NCBI RefSeq assembly: GCF_011045025.1
Contig: NZ_JAAKZX010000076.1
Span: 1 to 40,228, forward strand
Direction of reading: 5' to 3'
DNA: 40,228 nt
Source of the DNA: Streptomyces ureilyticus
Lineage (GTDB): Bacteria; Actinomycetota; Actinomycetes; Streptomycetales; Streptomycetaceae
The translations under genes were made by a program, and so were the position numbers. The notes below the pieces were generated by a model. That model saw only the letters and a list, made by a program, of their open reading frames with translations. It had not been told where the DNA came from and made no database searches. Shown here one piece after another: positions 20,801 through 29,800 of this stretch (its first letter is position 1; each line of letters opens with the position of its first letter).

Positions 20801-23800
20801 GCAAGATCGACCGCAGGGCGTTGCCCGCGCCCGACCGCGCCGCCGGGCAGCCGGACAAGACCCCGGTCGAGGGCCTTCAGCGGCAGGTGGCGGACATCTT
20901 CGCGGCCGTCCTCGGCGTGAGCGAGGTCGGCCCCGACGACAACTTCTTCTGGCTCGGCGGGCACTCCCTGCTCGTCGCCCAGCTGGTCAACCGGGTCCGG
21001 GCCGACTTCGGTGCCGAGCTGTCCATCCGGGACGTCTTCGACCGGCCGACCGTCGCCGGGGTCGCCGAACTGCTGGGCGCACGCGCCGGGCAGGGCGCGC
21101 GGCCCGCGCTGGTGAGGCGCGACCGTCCGGAGCGGCTGCCGCTGTCGGCGGCGCAGCGCCGGATGTGGTTCCTCGACCGGCTCGAGGGCCCGTCGGAGAC
21201 GTACACCATCCCGATCGTCCTGCGCCTGACCGGCAGGCTCGACGCCGACGCGCTGCGCGCCGCCTTCGGGGACGTGGTCCGGCGGCACGAGGTGCTGCGG
21301 ACCGTGATCGCGGAGGACGCCGAGGGCCCGCACCAGGTCGTCACCGACAGCGAGCCGCCCTTGGCGGTCGTGCTGTGCGAGCCGTCCGGCTTCGCCGACG
21401 CGGTGGCTCACGCGGCCCGGGTCCCCGTCGCTCTGGACCGCGAACTGCCCGTCCGCGCCACGCTGTTCAGCGACGGCCAGCGGGAACACGTCCTGCTGCT
21501 GCTCATCCACCACATCGCGGGCGACGGCGCCTCCATGCGCCCCCTCGCGGACGGCCTGTCCACCGCGTACGCGGCCCGTCTCGACGGCCGCGAGCCCGAC
21601 TGGGCGCCACTGCCCGTCCAGTACGCCGACTACGCGCTGTGGCAGGGCGAACTCCCCGGCGACCAGCTGGAGTTCTGGACGGCCGAGCTGGCCGGCCTCC
21701 CCGAGCAGACCGAGCTGCCCACCGACCGGCCCCGCCCCGCGGCGATGTCGTACCGGGGCGGCACGGTCTCCTTCACGGTGGCCGCCGAACTGCGGGAGCG
21801 GGCCGAACGCCTGGGCCGTGAGCGGGACGCCAGCGCCTTCATGGTGGCGCACGCCACCCTCGTCACCCTGCTGGCCCGCCTCGGCGCCGGGGACGACATC
21901 GTCGTCGGCAGCCCCGTCGAGGGCCGCCCGGACAGCGCGCTCGACGACCTCGTCGGGCTCTTCGCCAACACGCTGGTGCTGCGCGCCGACGCCTCCGGCA
22001 ACCCGGCCTTCGCCGAGCTGCTCGACCGCGTGCGGCGGGCCGATGTGGCGGCGTACGCCCACGCCGAAGTGCCCTTCGAGCAACTGGTGGAGGAGCTGAA
22101 CCCGAAGCGGTCGCGCTCCCGGCACCCGCTGTTCCAGGTGATGCTGACCTTCAATGAGCACAGCACGCCGCCCACCCTGCCCGGCCTCACGGTCGCGCCG
22201 GCGGACGCGCCCGGCGACCGGGCCAAGTTCGACCTGTCGTTCACGCTGACGCAGAACGCGGCGGGTGGCTGGGACGGCACGGTCGAGTACGCCGCCGACC
22301 TGTTCGACCGCACCACCGCCGAGCGCGTCGCCGAGCAGTACCCGCGCCTGCTGAACACGGCCGTCACGGACCCCGCGCGGCCGATCTACGCCCTTGACCT
22401 GCTGACCGAGGCCGAGCGCGAGGAACTGCTCGTGCGGTGGCAGGGTGACACCGCGGGCGGCACGGACCGCACGCTGCCGGAGCTGTTCGAGGCGCAGGTG
22501 GCCCAGACCCCCGACGCCGTCGCGGCCGTCTCCGACGGCACGACACTGACGTACGACGGACTGAACCGCAGGGCCAACCGGCTCGCCCGGCACCTGAACG
22601 CGCTCGGCGCCGGCCCGGAGAGTGTCGTCGCCGTCGTCCTGCCGCGCCGCGCCGACACCCTCGCCGTGCTGCTAGCCGTCCTGAAGGCGGGGGCGGCCTA
22701 TTTGCCGATCGACCCGGCTAACCCGGCCGCCCGCATCGACAGCCTGGCCGCCGACGCGGGCGCCCGCCTGGTCGTCACCGAGAGCGTGCTCGCCGACTGG
22801 GCGCCCGCCCTGGACGCATACGCCGACGGCGACCCGGGCGTGCCGGTGCACCCCCGGCAGGCCGCCTACCTGATCTACACCTCCGGCTCGACGGGCCGCC
22901 CCAAGGGCGTCGTCGTCGAACACACCTCGCTGGCCGCCTACCTGAGCCGGGCCGCCGAACTGTACCCGGCGGCCTCCGGCGAGGCCGTGGTGCACTCCTC
23001 GCTCGCCTTCGACATGCCGGTCACCACGCTCTTCGCCCCGCTGATCAGCGGCGGCCGGGTCCGGTTCGGTGACCTCGATGAGCACACGGAACGCCCGGAC
23101 CTGCTCAAGATCACCCCCAGCCATCTGAAGCTGCTGGAAACCCTGCCGGACCGGACCTCCGATGCCCGCAACCTGGTCATCGGAGGAGAGGCACTCGACG
23201 GCGACCTGCTCCAGCGCTGGCGCGAGAGGCACCCGGACGCCCTGATCGTCAACGAGTACGGGCCCACCGAGGCGACCGTGGGCTGCGTCGTCCACGAGAT
23301 CGCACCGGGCGACCAACTCACTCCTGGCTCCGTGCCCATCGGGCGGCCCCTCGCGGGTGCGCGGGTGTATGTGCTGGACGCGTATCTGCGGCCCGTCCCC
23401 GACGGGGTGTGGGGTGAGCTGTACCTCGCCGGACCCCAGCTCGCCCGTGGCTACGCGGGCCGGCCGGGGCAGAGCGCCGTGCGGTTCGTCGCCGACCCGT
23501 TCGGGCCTGCGGGCAGCCGGATGTACCGGGTGGGCGACCGGGCCCGCTGGAGCCACGGCGGCGTGCTGGAGTTCGCCGGACGTGTCGACGACCAAGTGAA
23601 GATCCGCGGCTACCGCGTCGAACCCGGCGAGATCGAGGCCGCGTTGACCGCCCTCGACCAGATCTCTGCCGCGGCGGTCGTCGCCCGCGAGGACCGGCCG
23701 GGCGACCTGCGGCTCGTCGCCTACGTCGTCCCTGCCGCGCTGCCGCTGACCGTCGACGCGGTCCGGACGGTGCTGGCGGCCTCGCTGCCCGCGTACCTCG

Positions 23801-26800
23801 TCCCGTCGGCGTTCGTCGAGCTCGACCGGATCCCGCTGACCCCCAACGGCAAGCTCGACCGCAGGGCCCTCCCGGCACCCCAGGCCGCGCACACCACGGG
23901 ACGCGGGCCCCGCACGGAGCGGGAGGAGGCCCTGTGCGGGCTGTTCGCCGAGGTCCTCGGCGTGCCCGAGGTCGGGGTCGACGACGACTTCTTCGCGCTC
24001 GGCGGCCACTCGCTGCTGGCCACCGTCCTGGCCAACCGCATCCGCGCGGAACTCGGACTGAGCGTCGAGTTGAGGCAGCTCTTCGACACGCCGACCGTCG
24101 CCGCACTCGCCGAGACGCTGCCCGAGGCCGCGTGGCCCGAACCGGTCACCGCCGCCGAGCGCCCCGACCGGCTGCCGCTGTCCTACGCCCAGGAACGCAT
24201 GTGGTTCCTGGGCGTCCTGGACGGGCCGTCCGACGCCTACAACGTGCCCGTCGCCCTGCGCCTGACCGGCGAGGTCGACCTTACGGCCCTATGCGCCGCG
24301 CTGGCCGATGTCGTCGCCCGACACGAGCCGCTGCGCACGGTCTACGTCGGCGACGCCCAGGGCCCCCGGCAGGTCGTCCTGCGCGCCGACGCCGCCGCAC
24401 CGGACCTCACCGTGCGGTCCGTCACGGCGGAAGAATTGCCCGAAGCCCTGGCCGAGGCCGCCCGCCACCGGTTCGACCTCGCCCGCACCGGACCGCTGCG
24501 GGCCTGGTGCCTGACGCTCTCCGAGCGGGAGTATGTCCTGGTCCTGGTGGTGCACCACATCGCCGTCGACGCGGTGTCGATGGCCCCGCTCGCGCGCGGC
24601 CTGAGCGAGGCGTACACGGCACGGCTGGCCGGGCAGGCCCCGAACTGGCGCCCGCTGGACGTGGGGTACGCCGACTACGCGCTCTGGCAGCGCCGCGCCC
24701 TCGGCTCCGAGAGCGACGACGGCAGCGGGATCGCACGCCAGCTGCGGCACTGGACCGAGCTGCTGTCCGGCGCCCCGGCCCAGCTGCCGCTGCCGCTCGA
24801 CCGGCCCCGGCCGGCCGTCGCCTCCCGCCGAGGGGACGCCGTGGGCTTCACGGTCCCCGCCGAACTGCACGAGGCGCTCATCGGGCTGGCCCGGCGGGAA
24901 GACGCCACGCTGTTCATGGTCCTGCACGCCGCGTTCGCCACCCTCCTGGCCGGGCATGGCGCCGGGGACGACATCGTCATGGGCACCCCCGTCGCCGGGC
25001 GCACCGACGCGGCCGTGCACGACCTCGTCGGCCTGTTCGTCAACACCCTGGCCCTGCGCACCGACACCGGGGGCGCCCCCACCTTCGCGGAGCTGCTGCG
25101 CCGGGTGCGGGCCACCGATCTGGACGCCTACGCCCATCAGGACGTGCCCTTCGAACGGGTCGTGGAGGCGCTGAACCCCGAGCGGTCCACGGCGCAGGAG
25201 CCGGTCGTCCAAGTGACGCTCATGCTCGACAACACGGGCGGCTCCGTTGCGCTTGACCTGCCCGGCGTCGCGGTGGCCGAGGAGCCGCTGTCCGCGCCGA
25301 CGGCCAAGTTCGACCTGTCGCTGTCCTTCCTGCACCGGCCGGACGGCACCCTCGACGGCGAGTTCGTCTACGCGACCGACCTGTTCGACCGCGTCTCGGT
25401 CGAGCGGTTGGCGGAACGGCTGACCCACCTGCTCTCCGCGGTCACGACGGACGCCGACGTACCGCTGAGCGGGCTCTCCCTGCTGACGTCCGAGGACCGC
25501 CGAGCGCTGCTCAGCGCGGGCGGGGACCGGACCGGCATGCCCGACGGCGTCCGCGCGCACGTCCTGGACGCCTCCCTGCGTCCGGTACCGCCGGGCGTCC
25601 CGGGCGAGCTGTACCTGGCGGGACCCGAAGCGGCCCTCGCGCAGTGCGCACCGGCCGACGGGGACGCCGGACGGTTTGTGGCCGACCGGTCCGGATCACG
25701 GCTGTACCGCACGGGTGAGCTGGCCCGGTGCACGGTGGACGGGCACCTTGAGCCCCTCGGCCGCGCTGAGGACCTGGTGATCCTGCGCGGCTTCCGAGTG
25801 AACCTCAACGAGGTGCGCACCGCCCTGCTGGGTCTGCCGGAGGTGGCGGAGGCCGAGGTCGCCGTGGACGGCGACGCGGACCGCCGTACCTTGGTCGCCC
25901 AGGTCGTCCCGGCCCCCGGCCACCGCTTCGACCGGGCCGCCCTGCGGGCGGGGCTCGCCGAGTTGCTGCCCGGCTACCAGGTGCCGTCCCGGATCGTCGT
26001 GGCCGACGACCCGGCGTCGTACGGCGACGACGACGGCCCGCGCACCGCGCGGGCGCCGAGGACACCGCACGAGTCGATCCTGTGCGGGCTGTTCGCCGGC
26101 GTCCTCGGTGTGCCCGAAGTGTCGGTCGACGCCGACTTTTTCGAGTACGGCGGCAACTCACTCGGGGCCATCCGGCTGGTCAGCCGCATCCGTTCCGTGC
26201 TCGGCGTCGACCTGCCGCTGCGCGCGATCTTCCTGGCGCCCACCCCGGCCGGGGTGGCCGCCCGCCTGGACGGCGCCGCCGCGGCCCGGCCGGCCGTCGA
26301 GGCAGGGCAGAGGCCGGACCGGCTGCCCCTGTCCTACCCGCAGCAGCGGCTGTGGTTCCTGCACCGGTACGAGGGCCCGTCGGCGACGTACAACATCCCG
26401 CTGGCCCTGCGCCTGACCGGCCCGCTGGACGCGGACGCGCTCTCCGCCGCGCTGACCGACGTGGTCGCCCGGCACGAGAGCCTGCGCACCGTGCTCGCCG
26501 AGGACGAGGACGGCGCGTACCAGATCGTGCTCCCGGCCGATGCCACCACGGCGTCGCTGACCGTGCGGACCGTGACCCCCGACGAGGTCCCGGACCGGAT
26601 CGCCGAGGCGGCGGCGTACGCCTTCGACCTCACCGCCGAAATCCCCCTGCGGGCCTGGCTGTTCGAACAGGCGGCGGACGACGCCGTACTGCTGCTGCTC
26701 GTCCACCACATCGCCGGGGACGCCGAATCGCTGCGGCCGCTCGCCGACGACCTGGCCGCCGCCTACCGGTCCCGGCTCGCGGGACGGCCGCCGCGGTGGG

Positions 26801-29800
26801 CGCCCCTTCGGGTCCAGTACGCCGACTTCGCCCTGTGGCAGAACCACATCCTCGGCGACGCCGGTGATCCCGAGAGCCACAGCGGACGCCAACTCGCCTA
26901 CTGGTGCGAGGTGTTGACGGGCCTTCCAGAGGAGCTGAACCTGCCCGCCGACCGGCCCCGCCCTGCCCACGCCACAGGCACCGGCGCGGCCGTGCCCCTG
27001 GAGATCGGCCCGGAGCTGCACCAGCGGCTCGCCGAGGTCGCCGAGGCCCATGGCAGCACCGTGTTCATGGCGCTCCAGGCCGCTCTCGCCGCACTGCTCA
27101 CCCGGCTCGGCGCGGGCGAGGACCTGCCCATCGGCGTGCCCACCGCGGGCCGCGGGGACGAGGCGCTGGACGGCGTGGTCGGGTTCTTCCTCAACACGCT
27201 GGTGCTGCGCACCGACACCTCGGGCGACCCGGCCTTCGCCGAAATTCTCGGCCGGGTGCGCCGCACCGCGCTGGACGCCTACGAGCACCAGGACCTGCCG
27301 TTCGAGCACATCGTGGAGGCCCTGAACCCGGCCAGGTCCGCGGCCCGGCACCCGCTGTTCCAGGTGATGCTGTCGTTCCGCAACAACGCCGAGGCCAGGT
27401 TCGAACTCCCGGACCTGACCGTGGAGCCCCTCCCGGCGGGCCTGCCTTCCGCCAAGTTCGACCTGTCGTTCAGCGTCACCGAGCAGTTCGACACGCAGGG
27501 CGCCCCGGCCGGACTGAGCGGCGAGATCCAGTACGCCACCGCGCTGTTCGACGAGGAGACCGTCGCCCGCCTCGGTGAGCGGCTGCTGCTCCTGCTGGAC
27601 GGGGCCGTACGCGAACCGGACACCCCCATTGGCGCGTTGGAGGTACTGCTGCCCGACGAGCGCCGTGCGCTGCTCGTCGACTGGCACGCCACGGCGATCA
27701 CGGAGCCCCCGGCCACGCTCGCCTCGCTCTTCGAGCACACGGTCGCCGCCCACCCGGACGCGCTCGCGGTGATCGCGGGCGACACCTCGGTGACCTACGC
27801 CGAACTCAACCGCCGTGCCAACCAGTTGGCGCACCTGCTCATCGGCGAGGGGGTCGGGCCCGAGTCGGTCGTGGCTCTGGCCCTGCCGCGCTCGCTCGAC
27901 CTGCTGGTCGCCGCGCACGCGGTCGCCAAGGCGGGAGCCGCCTACACGCCCGTCGACCCGGACAACCCGGCGTCGCGGACGGCCGGAATGCTCCAGGACG
28001 CCGGTGCGGCGGCGGTGCTCACCACGGCCGCCCACGCCACGGCCTTCCCGGCGGAGGCACCCCTCGTGGTCCTGGACGACCCGGCGACCGCGGCCCGGAT
28101 CGCCGCCGCCCGGGACACCGACCCGACCGACGCCGACCGGGTGGCCCCGCTGCGGCAGGGCAACGCCGCGTACGTCATGTTCACCTCGGGCTCGACCGGG
28201 CGGCCCAAGGGCGTGGTCGTCTCCCAGGCGTCGGTGGTCAACCACCTGCGCTGGCTCCAGCACGCGTACGGGCTGACCCCCGAGGACCGGGTGCTGCAGA
28301 AGACGCCCATCGCCTTCACCGTGTCCGTGTGGGAGCTGTTCTGGCCCTTCCAGGCCGGAGCCACCACGGTGGTGGCCGAACCCGACGGGCACCGCGACCC
28401 GCACTACCTGGCCCGCACGATCGCCCGGCACGCCGTCACCACCGTGCACTTCGTGCCGTCGATGCTGGAGATCCTCCTCGTCGAGGGCCGCCGGGAGGAG
28501 TTCGCGAGCCTGCGCCGGATCTTCGTCGGCGGCGAGGCCCTGTCCCGGGACCTGTACGACCGTTGCACCGCGGCCTGGGGCGTCCCGCTGCACTACAAGT
28601 ACGGCTCCACCGAGGTCACCTGCGACGCGACCGTGTGGGACCCGGAGACGGAGCCCGGCGACCGGCCCCTGGTGACCATCGGCCGACCGATCGACAACAC
28701 CCGCGCCTACGTCCTCGACGCGGCCCTCAGGCCCGTTCCCCCCGGCGTACCCGGCGAGCTCTACATCGCCGGAGCCCAGGTCACCCGCGGCTACGCGGGC
28801 CAGCCGGTGCTCACCGCCGAGCGGTTCGTGCCGAACCCGTACGAGACCGGGGCCCTGATGTACCGCACCGGCGACCTGGTCAAGTGGGACCGCGAGGGAC
28901 GGCTGCACTTCGTCAGCCGCGCGGACCAGCAGCTGAAGGTCCGCGGCATCCGCGTCGAGCCGGGCGAGAGCGAGGCGGCGCTCACGGAGCAGCCGGGTGT
29001 GCGCCGGGCCGTGGTCGTGCTGCGCGACGAGACGCTCGTCGCCTACGTCACCGGCGATGCGGATCCGGACGAGCTGCGCCGTCGGCTCGCGTCCCGCCTG
29101 CCCGCCCACCTCGTACCGGCGTTCGTCGTGCCGCTGTCGGAGCTGCCGTACAACGCCAACGGAAAGGTGGACCGCGCAGCTCTGCCCGCCCCGGACCGGA
29201 CGCCCACGGGTACCGGCCGCGCACCGGCCACGGAGGACGAGCACCTCCTGTGCGACCTGTTCGCCGACGCGCTCGGCCTGCCCGAGGTTGGGGTCGACGA
29301 CGACTTCTTCGCCCTCGGCGGTCACTCCTTGCTGGCCACCCGGCTCATCACCCGCATCCAGCGCAAGCTGGACGTGCGGCTGACCGTACGGGCCCTGTTC
29401 GAGGCGCCCACCGTCGCGTCCCTGGCCGTACGGCTGCGATCCGGGGACGAGGCGGAGCACGATCCACTGGCGATGCTGCTGCCGCTGCGCACGGGCGGCA
29501 CCGGCACCCCGGTGTTCTGCATGCACCCCCTGGGCGGTCTGAGCTGGATCTACGCCAACCTTGCCCGCCACCTCGACGCCCGCCACCCGGTCTACGGCCT
29601 CCAGGCCGCGGGACTCGACGGCCACAGCGAACGGGCCGGGAGCATCCGCGACATGGCCGCGCAGTATGTGGCCCGGATCCGTGAGGTGCGGCCGCACGGC
29701 CCGTACCGCCTGGTGGGCTGGTCGTTCGGCGGGCTCGTCACCCAGGAGATGGCGGTCCAGCTCCAGGAGGCGGGCGAGGAGGTCGAGCTGCTCATGCTGC

